NCBI GenBank assembly: GCA_000307305.1
Contig: DF158883.1
Span: forward strand, 1-64,000
Length of the DNA stretch: 64,000 nt
Origin: Enterobacteriaceae bacterium B14
GTDB taxonomy: Bacteria > Pseudomonadota > Gammaproteobacteria > Enterobacterales > Enterobacteriaceae
Reading direction: 5' to 3'
This document shows positions 49,805-60,557 of the stretch, in pieces. A model generated the notes under the pieces. That model worked only from the letters and a program-made list of their open reading frames with translations, did no database searches and had not been told where the DNA came from. Position 1 is the stretch's first letter, and each line of letters begins with the position of its first letter. The translations under genes and the position numbers were made by a program.

Positions 49805-51127
49805 ATGAGTACGTCTAAAGGCAACAATAAAATGGGCGTTGTTCAGCTCACTATTTTGACGGCGGTTAACATGATGGGCTCAGGGATCATCATGTTACCG
49901 ACTAAGTTGGCGGAGGTGGGGACGCTTTCTATCATTTCATGGTTGGTTACCGCTGTGGGTTCTATGGCTTTGGCTTACGCATTTGCTCAATGTGGGATGT
50001 TTAGCCGTAAATCGGGTGGTATGGGTGGCTATGCGGAATATGCTTTCGGTAAGTCTGGTAATTTTATGGCGAACTACACTTATGGCGTATCTTTGCTCAT
50101 CGCCAACGTTGCCATTGCAATTTCTGCCGTTGGTTACGGTACCGAATTAATGGAGGCAAACTTAACACCGTTGGGTATTTGTATTGCGACAATCTGTGTG
50201 CTTTGGGTGGCAACTGCCGCTAACTTTGGGGGTGCACGTATTACTGGCCGTATCAGTGGTGTCACTGTGTGGGGTGTTATTATTCCGGTTTTAGGGATTT
50301 CAGTTATCGGCTGGTTTTGGTTTAGCCCAACGATGTATGTGCAATCATGGAACCCGCACCATCTGCCTGTTTTCGAAGCCATTGGCTCCTCTATCGCAAT
50401 GACACTGTGGGCCTTTTTAGGCTTGGAGTCTGCTTGTGCAAATACTGATGTTGTCGAGAACCCAGAGCGTAACGTGCCTATCGCTGTATTGGGTGGAACA
50501 TTGGGCGCTGCGGTGTTCTATATTATTTCGACTAACGTGATTGCCGGTATTGTACCTAATATGGACTTGGCAAATTCCACTGCGCCGTTTGGTTTGGCTT
50601 TTGCCCAGATGTTTACCCCAACAGTGGGTAAAGTCATTATGGCTCTGATGATAATGTCTTGCGTGGGCTCTTTACTTGGCTGGCAATTCACTATTGCTCA
50701 GGTGTTCAAGTCTTCTGCGGATGAAGGTTATTTTCCTAAAATATTCTCTAAACTGACGAAAGCTGATGCGCCAGTGAAAGGTATGTTGGTTATCGTGACT
50801 ATTCAGACAGTACTATCGCTAATGACTATCAGCCCATCGTTAAACAAACAGTTTAACGTGCTGGTTAACCTTGCGGTTGTTACCAATATTATTCCTTATA
50901 TTCTTTCTATGGCTGCTCTGGTTATTGTGCAGAAAGTGGCGAAGGTTGATCCGAGTAAGGCGCGTGTGGCTAACATCATTGCATTTATTGGTGCGATGTA
51001 TAGCTTTTATGCGCTGTATTCATCAGGTGAAGAGGCCATGACCTATGGCGCGATTGTGACTTTCTTAGGATGGACGCTATATGGTTTGATTTCCCCACGC
51101 TTTGAGATGAAAGACAAAAATGTTTAA
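49805..51127 (+). CDS. potE: putrescine-ornithine antiporter
   Basis: PotE exchanges external ornithine for putrescine, feeding SpeF and removing its product. The 440-residue APC-family protein has 12 transmembrane segments. VQLTILTAVNMMGSGIIMLPTKLAEVG near the start and FLGLESACANTDVVENPERNVPIA in the middle are typical. The length matches E. coli PotE (439). It is the second gene of the speF operon and ends at a terminator. Confidence 0.95.
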   Translation: MSTSKGNNKMGVVQLTILTAVNMMGSGIIMLPTKLAEVGTLSIISWLVTAVGSMALAYAFAQCGMFSRKSGGMGGYAEYAFGKSGNFMANYTYGVSLLIANVAIAISAVGYGTELMEANLTPLGICIATICVLWVATAANFGGARITGRISGVTVWGVIIPVLGISVIGWFWFSPTMYVQSWNPHHLPVFEAIGSSIAMTLWAFLGLESACANTDVVENPERNVPIAVLGGTLGAAVFYIISTNVIAGIVPNMDLANSTAPFGLAFAQMFTPTVGKVIMALMIMSCVGSLLGWQFTIAQVFKSSADEGYFPKIFSKLTKADAPVKGMLVIVTIQTVLSLMTISPSLNKQFNVLVNLAVVTNIIPYILSMAALVIVQKVAKVDPSKARVANIIAFIGAMYSFYALYSSGEEAMTYGAIVTFLGWTLYGLISPRFEMKDKNV

Positions 51128-51174
51128 TACTGACTTTTAATCAGCTTTATATATTTGAAATAGGTGAGTAATAG

Positions 51175-51207
51175 AAGGGAGCCCATTCGTGGCTCCCTTT
51201 GCTTTTA
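51175..51207 (+). terminator. terminator of speF-potE
   Basis: A 9-bp stem (aagggagcc / ggctccctt) with a 7-nt loop is followed by a T-rich stretch. It lies 48 bp after the potE stop. Confidence 0.8.
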
Positions 51208-51232
51208 TTATTATGGATGATTTTTGAGGGAT

Positions 51233-51808
51233 TTAACCCAGAGCACCGTTTTTGCGGCATTGTGATATTTGCAAAACATCTTCGGCAAGTCGTTTGGCAG
51301 CAGAGACATCCTGCAACTGGTGTTTAACCAGCAACTTACTCAGGCAGCCTTCTAAAATCAGCTCCATTTGTGTTGCTACTAGCTCAGAATCATCTGATTC
51401 GAGTTCATCTAGTAAGCTCAATGTGTATTGATAGGAAGCTCGTTTTTGCTGCTCTGCAAGCTGGTGAATAGGGTGCTCAATGTCAGGAAAAAAGTTGCAG
51501 GCGGCAATAAATAAACAGCCGGGATAACGCCCATTCTGCACTTGTTCTGCGATGCGTTCATAGCGAGCCAGAAGCTTTTGTTGGGGTGATAGGCTTTCAT
51601 CTAGCAGGCGCTGTCTGTGCCATATATCGACCTGTTGTGCATGGTAGCGTAGAGCATCGTAGAGTAGGGCTTCGTTGTCTGGCCAAAAGCTGGATAAGTC
51701 AGACAGCGGTATCTTGGTTATCTCCGTTAGTCTTTCTAATGAGTTAGATGCTAAACCTTGCTGTTCTAGCAGGTTTAAAGCCTGATCCAGTATGGATTCT
51801 CGTTGCAC
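51233..51808 (-). CDS. yjdC: TetR-family regulator YjdC
   Basis: The 191-residue protein matches E. coli YjdC in length and sequence: an N-terminal TetR helix-turn-helix (about 1-50), then FWPDNEALLYDALRYHAQQVD and RYPGCLFIAACNFFPD. Its target is not known. The GTG at 51808 is preferred because GGAGG lies 5 nt upstream and gives MQRESILDQAL, as in E. coli; a TTG at 51820 is less likely. It follows dsbD by 44 bp on the same strand, as in E. coli. Confidence 0.9.
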   Translation of the reverse strand: MQRESILDQALNLLEQQGLASNSLERLTEITKIPLSDLSSFWPDNEALLYDALRYHAQQVDIWHRQRLLDESLSPQQKLLARYERIAEQVQNGRYPGCLFIAACNFFPDIEHPIHQLAEQQKRASYQYTLSLLDELESDDSELVATQMELILEGCLSKLLVKHQLQDVSAAKRLAEDVLQISQCRKNGALG

Positions 51809-51852
51809 ATTTGCCTCCAACCATCTTGGTTGAGTCCGTATTTTAGTGTTGC

Positions 51853-53607
51853 CTAAGGTATCACATTCTGCAAATGTTGCAGGAACGCGGGCGCTTTTAA
51901 GAAACCGCTAACACGCTGTTGCGTGAGCTCTTTACCCTCTGCATCGAAAAACAAAATCGTGGGTAGCCCATTGACCTGTAACGTATTTAATAGTGTTTTA
52001 TCTGCATCGTTCATTTTGGTGACATCCGCTTGCAATAACACCGCATTAGCGAGCTTTTGCTGTACATCAGGATCACTGAATGTGTACTTCTCAAACTCTT
52101 TACAAGCAACACACCAGTCGGCGTACAGGTCCAGCATAATGGCTTTGCCTTTTGCATTGGCCTGCGCTTGGTGAAGGTCGTCGATAGAACTTATCTTCTG
52201 GAACGGGAGATGAGCGATAGTTTGCTGCTGGGTATTGCTTGGGCCAAAAGCCCACTCTTGTAAAGGACGGGAGCTGATGAGTGCGGCGGCTAATAGTAGA
52301 AGTTGCAACACTCTCACCCAGCCTTTGGTGGAGCGTAGACTAAGTGAGAAGCCCCATGCGAAGAAAGCAACGGCAAGCAGCGACCATAAGCGGAGACCCC
52401 AGATATCACCAACAATGCGCTCTAATAAGAAGACAGGGAGCGCTAAAATCACAAACCCGAAGCCCTCTTTGACATATTGCATCCACGGCCCACTGCGCGG
52501 AAGCAGTGAGTTACCACAAATCGCGATAATCACCAGCGGTATCCCCATCCCTAAGGCGTAGAGATAGAGTGTCAGACCGCCAGTCACAGCGCTGCCGCTT
52601 TGGGATATATAGAGCAGAATGGCGCTGAGCGGTGCAGTTGTACAAGGTGAGCAGATAAGGCCCGCAATTGCCCCCATAACGAAGACGCCTGCCAAGGAGC
52701 CACTTTTTTGAGAGTTGCTGAGGCTAGCCAAGCGTGTTTGCAAGCTTGATGGGAGTTGCAACGAATAAAGGCCAAACATTGAGAGAGAGAGCAATATAAA
52801 GAGAAGAGAAAGCCCTATCAGCACATAAGGATGTTGGAACATGGCTTGAAATTGCATGCCAGCAGATGCCACAACAAAGCCCAAAATCGTATAAGCCAGC
52901 GCCATTCCTTGTACATAAACAAATGCTAATAGGAGTACTCGCACCGTCGATTTAGGCCGTTCACTGCCCAGGATCAAGCTAGAAATTAGCGGGTACATCG
53001 GCAGTACGCAAGGCGTGATGGAGACCAGCAAGCCCATTAATAAACCCCACAGTGGCGTCCAAGATGCTGACTGCGGCAGCGCGGAGAGGCTAAACCATGA
53101 TGATTCAGCCTCTGCACTTTTTTGGGTAGGTTCTGTGGCAGGAGTCGAGTTGTTCGAGATACCACTAAATTCACTGATGGGTACGATGCGTGTCTCAGGC
53201 GGATAGCAGAAACCCGCTTCAGCGCAGCCTTGATAGGTCACCGCGATGCTGGCCTCTTTCTGCGCTTCGATAAGCGGGATATCTAAGGTGAGCTGCCGAG
53301 TGAAGATCTCCACGGTGCCAAAGAACTCATCGTGATGTTCTTTACCATTAGGGAGATTAAATGCCCCTAGTGATGCTTTGTCTGCAACGAACTTGAACTG
53401 CTGTTTGTACAGGTAATAACCCGGTTTAATCTCCCAACTCAGCAGCAATTGGCCACTCTTTTGTTGAAAGTCGAAAGCAAATGCCTGATCGACGGGAACA
53501 AAGGTATTGCTTGAGGCAATACTCGGAAACAGTGAGGCCTGCACGCTGAAGGGGGCAAGCAGCGTACACCAGAGAATAAGGATTAATTTAAGGTATCGTT
53601 GAGCCAT
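51853..53607 (-). CDS. dsbD: thiol:disulfide interchange protein DsbD
   Basis: DsbD carries electrons from cytoplasmic thioredoxin across the inner membrane to DsbC, DsbG and CcmG. The 584-residue protein has a signal peptide (to about 25) and a periplasmic alpha domain with [11 protein letters not shown]. Eight transmembrane segments include [13 protein letters not shown] and [13 protein letters not shown], and a C-terminal thioredoxin domain has [12 protein letters not shown] 53607 gives MAQRYLKLI as in E. coli. The open frame continues upstream through a remnant of cutA. Confidence 0.95.
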   Translation of the reverse strand: MAQRYLKLILILWCTLLAPFSVQASLFPSIASSNTFVPVDQAFAFDFQQKSGQLLLSWEIKPGYYLYKQQFKFVADKASLGAFNLPNGKEHHDEFFGTVEIFTRQLTLDIPLIEAQKEASIAVTYQGCAEAGFCYPPETRIVPISEFSGISNNSTPATEPTQKSAEAESSWFSLSALPQSASWTPLWGLLMGLLVSITPCVLPMYPLISSLILGSERPKSTVRVLLLAFVYVQGMALAYTILGFVVASAGMQFQAMFQHPYVLIGLSLLFILLSLSMFGLYSLQLPSSLQTRLASLSNSQKSGSLAGVFVMGAIAGLICSPCTTAPLSAILLYISQSGSAVTGGLTLYLYALGMGIPLVIIAICGNSLLPRSGPWMQYVKEGFGFVILALPVFLLERIVGDIWGLRLWSLLAVAFFAWGFSLSLRSTKGWVRVLQLLLLAAALISSRPLQEWAFGPSNTQQQTIAHLPFQKISSIDDLHQAQANAKGKAIMLDLYADWCVACKEFEKYTFSDPDVQQKLANAVLLQADVTKMNDADKTLLNTLQVNGLPTILFFDAEGKELTQQRVSGFLKAPAFLQHLQNVIP

Positions 53608-53733
53608 GATAAGTCGTGTTTCTCCTGCCTGAACAGATATTGCAAGTCGCTCAGGGGCTTCATAAAAATACTCGCGTTCTAAGTATGCTAACAGGGCATC
53701 TAGGTGATGAGTATCACTTTTAATAAGCATTAC
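53608..53733 (-). pseudogene. cutA: cutA 3' remnant
   Basis: Directly before dsbD, and in its frame, lies [21 protein letters not shown] then [17 protein letters not shown]. This matches the second half of CutA, the divalent-ion tolerance protein that separates dcuA and dsbD in E. coli. The first half, including the beta strands with SYYWWxGK-type motifs, and the last residues are missing. Only 246 bp lie between dcuA and dsbD, too short for an intact cutA. Confidence 0.7.
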
Positions 53734-53808
53734 ATTACTGTGGCAAGGGTGTTTTGAAGAGTGTTCGGACGAGAGAGGAAATAAGTGCAGTAGGCGGAAG
53801 GTGAGATA

Positions 53809-53836
53809 TTCCCGAACCGCCAAAGCAGTTCGGGAA
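53809..53836 (-). terminator. hairpin downstream of dcuA
   Basis: A 9-bp stem (ttcccgaac / gttcgggaa) with a 10-nt loop lies 17 bp after the dcuA stop on the minus strand. The following T content is modest. Confidence 0.6.
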
Positions 53837-53853
53837 ATAACGAGAGCGATAAA

Positions 53854-55170
53854 CTAGATAATCAAACTACCGAATAAGAAGCCGAATAGGACAGAGAGTG
53901 CAATCGCCAGCGTTCCAGGGATCAGGAATGAGTGGTTAAACACATACTTACCAATGCGAGTTGAGCCTGTGTCATCCATTTCAACTGCTGCTAGCAGTGT
54001 TGGATAAGTCGGTAGAACGAACAATGCAGATACTGCAGCAAACGAGGCTACTGCCGCCAGAGGTGACACGCCAAGTGCCAATGCCGCTGGCATCAGCGCT
54101 TTGGTTGTCGCTGCTTGAGAGTAAAGAAGCGTTGCGGCAAAGAAGAGAACAACGGCGAGCATCCATGGGAAGTCGCTCAGCAGCATACCGGCAGTATCTT
54201 TGATATCGTCGAGATGGGCTTTTACAAAGGTATCGCCTAACCATGCAACGCCCATCACGCAAACACATGCGCTCATACCAGATTTAAATGTGCTGGCCGA
54301 AAGGATTTTGGATGTATCCACCTTGCAGCATACGCAGATAAGTGTGGCGATGGTGAGCATGAAAACAATGATGGCTTCATCGCGAGAAAGAGGTGGGTTC
54401 GGGATTAGGTTAAAGTTTTGAGTAACGGTTTCACTAATCGCTGTCGCATAAAGCATCACGCAGATAATGCCCGTCAAGAACAAACCCACAGAGAGTTTAG
54501 CGCCCGGTTTTATATCGAAAACACCTGCACCGCGCAGAACCACTTCGCCTTTTGCTAAACGCTCCTGATAAATAGGATCGTCCTTCAACTCTTTGCCCAA
54601 GAAGTTAGTCACGATGGCGGTAAGCATCACGGCAACAAAGGTCGTTGGGATACAGACTGCGAGAATTTGCAGGTAGCTGACGCTAGGAGAAAGGATCTTC
54701 GCCAGAGCAACAACAGCCGCTGAAATCGGAGATGCTGTAATGGCAATCTGGGAGGCGACAACGGCGATAGACAGTGGGCGAGAAGGGCGGATGCCTTGCT
54801 CTTTTGCCACTTCGGCAATGACTGGCATGGTCGAGAAGGCTGTATGCCCAGTACCTGCCAACAGAGTCATGAAGTAGGTCACCATCGGGGCAAGAAAGGT
54901 GATGTACTTCGGTTTTTTGCGTAGTAGTTTTTCCGCTAAGCTAACGAGGTAATCCATACCCCCGGCAACTTGCATCGCAGCGATAGCGGCGATAACAGCC
55001 ATAATGATTTGAATGACATCAAAAGGAATATTCCCTGGTTTGACCTGACAGAAGATAGCGAGTGCAAGCACCCCTAAGCCCCCAGCAAAACCAATACCAA
55101 TCCCCCCCAGTCTAGCGCCTAAGAATATTGCTAATAGGACGATAGCGAGTTCAACAATTGACATTAACAT
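53854..55170 (-). CDS. dcuA: anaerobic C4-dicarboxylate transporter DcuA
   Basis: DcuA exchanges aspartate, fumarate, malate and succinate across the inner membrane. The 438-residue protein has about 10-12 hydrophobic segments and begins MLMSIVELAIVLLAIFLGARLGGIGIG. The family core MQVAGGMDYLVSLAEKLLRKKPKYIT and the C-terminal PTYPTLLAAVEMDDTGSTRIGKYVFNHSF are present. It lies downstream of aspA, so aspartate uptake and its conversion to fumarate are linked. A terminator between them implies partial readthrough or its own promoter. Confidence 0.93.
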   Translation of the reverse strand: MLMSIVELAIVLLAIFLGARLGGIGIGFAGGLGVLALAIFCQVKPGNIPFDVIQIIMAVIAAIAAMQVAGGMDYLVSLAEKLLRKKPKYITFLAPMVTYFMTLLAGTGHTAFSTMPVIAEVAKEQGIRPSRPLSIAVVASQIAITASPISAAVVALAKILSPSVSYLQILAVCIPTTFVAVMLTAIVTNFLGKELKDDPIYQERLAKGEVVLRGAGVFDIKPGAKLSVGLFLTGIICVMLYATAISETVTQNFNLIPNPPLSRDEAIIVFMLTIATLICVCCKVDTSKILSASTFKSGMSACVCVMGVAWLGDTFVKAHLDDIKDTAGMLLSDFPWMLAVVLFFAATLLYSQAATTKALMPAALALGVSPLAAVASFAAVSALFVLPTYPTLLAAVEMDDTGSTRIGKYVFNHSFLIPGTLAIALSVLFGFLFGSLII

Positions 55171-55215
55171 GTAAAAAACACCTTAGATTAAAAAGAAACT
55201 TGTTCCCGTGTGTAC

Positions 55216-55252
55216 ATAAAAAAAGCACGGACGCGAGGAGCGTACCGTGCTT
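55216..55252 (-). terminator. terminator between aspA and dcuA
   Basis: On the minus strand AAGCACGG and CCGTGCTT pair over 8 bp and are followed by seven or more T residues. It lies 32 bp after the aspA stop, so most aspA transcripts should end here. Confidence 0.85.
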
Positions 55253-55283
55253 AATAAAACTTCATAAACAAGACGACGCTATA

Positions 55284-56720
55284 TTATTGTTCGTTTTCGT
55301 CTGTATAACGTTTGGCTTTATAAGCGGGATGCATCAGGTTTTCAACGGAGAAGATATCGTCGAGTTCAGCTTCTGTTAGCAGACCTCGTTCTAGCACGAC
55401 TTCGCGAACGCTTTTACCTGTTTCAGCGCAGATTTTGCCAACAATATCACCATTATGATGCCCAATAAATGGGTTTAGATAGGTCACGATACCGATAGAG
55501 TTAAACACATAGTACTCGCAGACTTCTTTATTTGCTGTGATACCACTGATGCACTTCTCTTGCAGGTTGTAACAGGCGTTTGTCAGAATATTGATTGATT
55601 CAAACATCGCCTGACCAATCACCGGTTCCATGACGTTTAGCTGTAACTGGCCTGCTTCAGAAGCCATAGTGACGCAGATATCGTTGCCGATAACTTTAAA
55701 GCAAACCTGATTAACGACTTCTGGTATAACTGGGTTTACCTTGGCTGGCATGATAGATGAACCGGCCTGTAATTCAGGAAGGTTAATCTCATTTAAGCCT
55801 GCACGTGGGCCGGATGACAGTAGACGAAGGTCATTACAGATCTTAGACATCTTAACTGCTAGGCGTTTTAGCGCGCCGTGTACCATGACATAAGCACCAC
55901 AGTCTGAGGTGGCTTCAATCAAGTCTTCTGCCGGAACACAAGGGAGGCCAGTCACTTCTGCTAGCTTCTGCACCGCCAGTTGTTGATAACCTTCTGGCGT
56001 GTTTAAGCCCGTGCCAATAGCGGTAGCGCCTAAGTTAACTTCCAGCAGTAGCAGAGTGGTGCGGTTTAGGTTTTTGATTTCTTCATTTATTAGCACGCTG
56101 AATGCGTGAAACTCTTGGCCTAATGTCATCGGGACAGCATCTTGCAGCTGTGTACGGCCCATTTTTAGGACAGATTTAAACTCAACGGCTTTTTTGTCGA
56201 AGCTGTCTTTCAAGACGTTTAACGCATCGATTAATTTCAGAATAGAGTTATAGACGGCGATACGAAATCCGGTTGGATAAGCATCGTTGGTCGATTGGCT
56301 CTTATTTAGATGGTCGTTAGGGTTAAGGAAGTCATACTCACCTTTCTTATGGCCCATAAGTTCAAGGCCAATGTTTGCCAGAACTTCGTTAGTATTCATA
56401 TTCACAGAGGTACCAGCACCACCCTGATAAACATCAACAGGGAACTGATCCATACATTTACCGTTGTTCAGTACTTCGTCGCAGGCGCTCACAATAGTAT
56501 CGGCAATTTTACGTGGAATGGTATGCAGTTCTTTATTTGCTAAAGCCACTGCTTTCTTAACCATTACCATGCCTCGGACAAATTCTGGTACATCACTGAT
56601 TTTCACATTACTGATGTAAAAGTTTTCGATGGCTCGTAACGTGTGGATACCGTAATAAGCTTCTGCAGGTACTTCACGTTTCCCTAACAGGTCTTCTTCA
56701 ATGCGAATATTGTTTGACAT
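55284..56720 (-). CDS. aspA: aspartate ammonia-lyase
   Basis: AspA converts aspartate to fumarate and ammonia, supplying fumarate for anaerobic respiration. The 478 residues match the E. coli length. The fumarase/aspartase signature [11 protein letters not shown] is near residue 317, with THLRAIENF-like [12 protein letters not shown] near the N-terminus. The gene is divergent from fxsA and has a near-palindromic CRP site and a hairpin-forming leader upstream. Partner genes dcuA and frdABCD in this window use its product. Confidence 0.96.
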   Translation of the reverse strand: MSNNIRIEEDLLGKREVPAEAYYGIHTLRAIENFYISNVKISDVPEFVRGMVMVKKAVALANKELHTIPRKIADTIVSACDEVLNNGKCMDQFPVDVYQGGAGTSVNMNTNEVLANIGLELMGHKKGEYDFLNPNDHLNKSQSTNDAYPTGFRIAVYNSILKLIDALNVLKDSFDKKAVEFKSVLKMGRTQLQDAVPMTLGQEFHAFSVLINEEIKNLNRTTLLLLEVNLGATAIGTGLNTPEGYQQLAVQKLAEVTGLPCVPAEDLIEATSDCGAYVMVHGALKRLAVKMSKICNDLRLLSSGPRAGLNEINLPELQAGSSIMPAKVNPVIPEVVNQVCFKVIGNDICVTMASEAGQLQLNVMEPVIGQAMFESINILTNACYNLQEKCISGITANKEVCEYYVFNSIGIVTYLNPFIGHHNGDIVGKICAETGKSVREVVLERGLLTEAELDDIFSVENLMHPAYKAKRYTDENEQ

Positions 56721-56745
56721 GGGAACCTTCTATAAATTGATACAA

Positions 56746-56777
56746 TTGATAAGTATTTTTATTAAATAACTTATCAA
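56746..56777 (-). other. inverted repeat in the aspA leader
   Basis: Arms ttgataagt (56746-56754) and acttatcaa (56769-56777) pair perfectly over 9 bp with a 14-nt AT-rich loop. The repeat lies 26 bp before the aspA start codon. It could be an mRNA hairpin near the ribosome-binding site or a symmetrical protein-binding site. Confidence 0.6.
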
Positions 56778-56915
56778 GAAACACTTTTTAATACAGGGCG
56801 ATACACCAGCATTAGCCAGAGATAGCCTAATGCGCCGGATTATATGCTGAATAAAGTTAATTTTATGAATCTAGATCACTTTATCATTTCAATAGGCAGA
56901 ACAATTTCATGTAAC

Positions 56916-56931
56916 TGTGAGAGCTCTCACA
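56916..56931. promoter_or_regulatory. CRP-cAMP binding site between aspA and fxsA
   Basis: TGTGAGAGCTCTCACA is a perfect palindrome matching the CRP consensus TGTGA-N6-TCACA. It lies 195 bp upstream of aspA and 185 bp upstream of fxsA, in the shared divergent region. Catabolite control of aspA is known in E. coli, so aspA is the likely target. Confidence 0.75.
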
Positions 56932-57115
56932 ACTCGTAGTGGAGAATCGGCATGTTTTTATCCGTTCGGTTGAAAACGTGAACAACCGACACCACATAAG
57001 TTGAATGGTCGGCTTTTCTATGTCGGCTAGCAATATGAATTTGTTTATATTTTGTTAAAAAACGGTATGTTTCACAAATGGTGATGAAATCCATGATGAA
57101 ACAGAGGAGAACCTA

Positions 57116-57562
57116 GTGCGCTGGTTACCATTTTTAGCGGTATTTCTGCTGATTTATATAGAAATTACCCTGTTTATTAAAGTTGCGGCAGTTGTTGGTG
57201 TTTTAGTGACCATGCTGCTTGTCATCTTTACGTCTTGCATTGGGGTTTCACTGGTTCGTAATCAGGGATTGAAAAACTTTATGCTGATGCAGCAAAAGCT
57301 CGCAGCGGGCGAGAGCCCTGCGTCAGAAATGGTGAAAAGTGTTTCTCTGATATTGGCAGGTTTCTTGCTATTAATTCCGGGCTTTTTTACCGATTTTATC
57401 GGGCTGTTATTGCTCCTTCCCCCTGTACAAAAAGTGCTGACACTTAGGTTGATGCCTCATTTAAATGTCTATCGTTCCGGTGGCACGGCAGCGACAAGAG
57501 ATGATACAGCAGGTCGAATTATTGAAGGGGAATATCAGCGTAAAGATGACGATCAGCAGTAA
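57116..57562 (+). CDS. fxsA: FxsA membrane protein
   Basis: The 148-residue protein has FxsA features: an N-terminal membrane segment (RWLPFLAVFLLIYIEITLFIKVA), a second one ending CIGVSLVRNQG, and a third, LILAGFLLLIPGFFTDFIGLLLLLPP. A hydrophilic tail follows. In E. coli its overproduction relieves exclusion of phage T7 by the F plasmid; its normal role is unclear. It uses a GTG start set by AGAGGAG. It lies just before groES, as in E. coli. Confidence 0.9.
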   Translation: MRWLPFLAVFLLIYIEITLFIKVAAVVGVLVTMLLVIFTSCIGVSLVRNQGLKNFMLMQQKLAAGESPASEMVKSVSLILAGFLLLIPGFFTDFIGLLLLLPPVQKVLTLRLMPHLNVYRSGGTAATRDDTAGRIIEGEYQRKDDDQQ

Positions 57563-57614
57563 TCCAACGATAGGCCTATGTTTTGGGGTGATAATTTAAA
57601 TTTTTTTTATCTCC

Positions 57615-57647
57615 CCCCTTGAAGCGGGACTAAATACTCCCCATTTA
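57615..57647 (+). promoter_or_regulatory. sigma-32 heat-shock promoter of groES-groEL
   Basis: CCCCTTGAA at 57615-57623 and CCCCATTTA at 57639-57647, spaced 15 bp apart, match the sigma-32 consensus (CTTGAA and CCCCAT-T) and the E. coli groE promoter. It lies about 90 bp before groES. Confidence 0.88.
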
Positions 57648-57737
57648 GAAGATCACAACGTTGTTATGTCTGTTTCGGGCATAACAGCTCGTTAAACTAA
57701 ATACCTGATTATGGGCCTTCTCAAAGGAGAACAATCA

Positions 57738-58031
57738 ATGAAAATTCGTCCATTGCATGACCGCGTGATCGTCAAGCGTAAAGAAGTTGAGTCCAAGTCT
57801 GCTGGTGGCATCGTGCTGACTGGCTCTGCCGCTAGCAAATCTACCCGCGGTGAAATTCTAGCTATCGGCAATGGCCGCATTCTGGAAAGCGGTGAAATCA
57901 AGCCGCTGGATGTAAAAGTTGGCGACATCGTTATTTTTAACGAAGGTTACGGCACGAAGACAGAGAAGATCGACGGCGAAGAAGTCTTGATCATGTCCGA
58001 AAGTGACATTCTGGCGATTGTTGAAGCGTAA
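57738..58031 (+). CDS. groES: co-chaperonin GroES
   Basis: GroES caps the GroEL cage during protein folding. The 97-residue protein begins [21 protein letters not shown] and has the mobile loop [15 protein letters not shown], with the standard length. ATG 57738 follows AAAGGAG; an in-frame upstream ATG at 57711 precedes this site and is rejected. groEL follows 56 bp downstream, under the same heat-shock promoter. Confidence 0.98.
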   Translation: MKIRPLHDRVIVKRKEVESKSAGGIVLTGSAASKSTRGEILAIGNGRILESGEIKPLDVKVGDIVIFNEGYGTKTEKIDGEEVLIMSESDILAIVEA

Positions 58032-58084
58032 TTACTCAAGCACGCAATCTTATCTTCTGAACTGAACGAGTTAAGGGAAATTGA

Positions 58085-59734
<1,650 letters not shown>

Positions 59735-60140
59735 TCATCCCCTCAAAACACTATTTGTTGTTGAATTAAAAATAAAAACCCTCGCTCATTGAAGCGGGGG
59801 TTTTTATTATCCCCATCCCATTGGGATAAATACTCATTGTGATGCTTGTTACAAAATTGCGCCCATAGCGATAAATTTCTCTCTCTTCTCACTTAAGTGC
59901 CATGTTTTTTCTCAGTATCTGCATTATGATTGCTCATGCGATGCCGTCTTTCATTTGGCTTAGTCAACCTAGGGCAAAGGATGTCATGGCAGAGTGGATA
60001 AATTCTGGTAATCTGTGCCAACGATTTAGCACTTATCCCACTAAGTTGTCGCAATAGTATTGTTTATCTCAACGTATTCAATGCTAGGTTTGATAGTGCA
60101 TTTACTGGGATAGGTTCTTAAATATTAAATGGGGAACAAA
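59735..60140. other. intergenic region between groEL and yjeI
   Basis: The 406-bp region opens with the groEL terminator: a stem of aaccctcgct and its partner gaagcgggggtt, followed by TTTTT, at about 59777-59805. The remainder must hold the yjeI promoter; I see no gene or repeat in it. Confidence 0.6.
59777..59806 (+). terminator. terminator of groES-groEL
   Basis: A GC-rich stem (aaccctcgct / agcgggggtt with one mismatch) with a short loop is followed by a run of five T residues. It lies 42 bp after the groEL stop. Confidence 0.8.
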
Positions 60141-60488
60141 ATGCGAATGAAAGGATTACTAGGCTTGTCAGCAGCATTGCTGTTAGCCGGTTGCAGTACG
60201 TCAACCACACTGGACTCTGCAGGCAGCCAAGTTAAATTTGTACAAGAACAGCCAGGCAACGAATGCCAATATATTGGCGATGCGGTTGGCGAACAAAGTA
60301 ACTGGTTATCAGGCAACGGTGGTGAATCAAGTTCACTGCGTGGTGCAGCAAACGCTCTGCGTAACAAAGCAGCATCAATGGGTGGTAACGTCATTTTTGG
60401 TGCAGATAGCCCAACAGAAAGTTTCTGGTCTAGCTTTGCACCACTCGATAGCAAAATGGTCGGCAAAGTGTATCGTTGCCCTAACTGA
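60141..60488 (+). CDS. yjeI: DUF4156-family outer-membrane-type lipoprotein YjeI
   Basis: The 115-residue precursor has a lipoprotein signal peptide with lipobox LLAGC (cysteine near residue 18). The mature domain contains EQPGNECQYIGDAVGEQSNWLSGNGG, GAANALRNKAASMGGNVIFG and a C-terminal cysteine (KVYRCPN), matching E. coli YjeI. Function is unknown. ATG 60141 after GGGGAAC is preferred to ATG 60129. It is convergent with epmB. Confidence 0.88.
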   Translation: MRMKGLLGLSAALLLAGCSTSTTLDSAGSQVKFVQEQPGNECQYIGDAVGEQSNWLSGNGGESSSLRGAANALRNKAASMGGNVIFGADSPTESFWSSFAPLDSKMVGKVYRCPN

Positions 60489-60514
60489 TCACTCATTTTT
60501 GATGATTCAGTAAT

Positions 60515-60549
60515 AAAAAAGCTCACTTCATGATAAGTGAGCTTTTTTT
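60515..60549. terminator. bidirectional terminator between yjeI and epmB
   Basis: aaaaaagctcactt and aagtgagctttttt pair over 14 bp, with T runs on either strand. It serves the two convergent genes. Confidence 0.9.
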
Positions 60550-60557
60550 CGCAGTGA

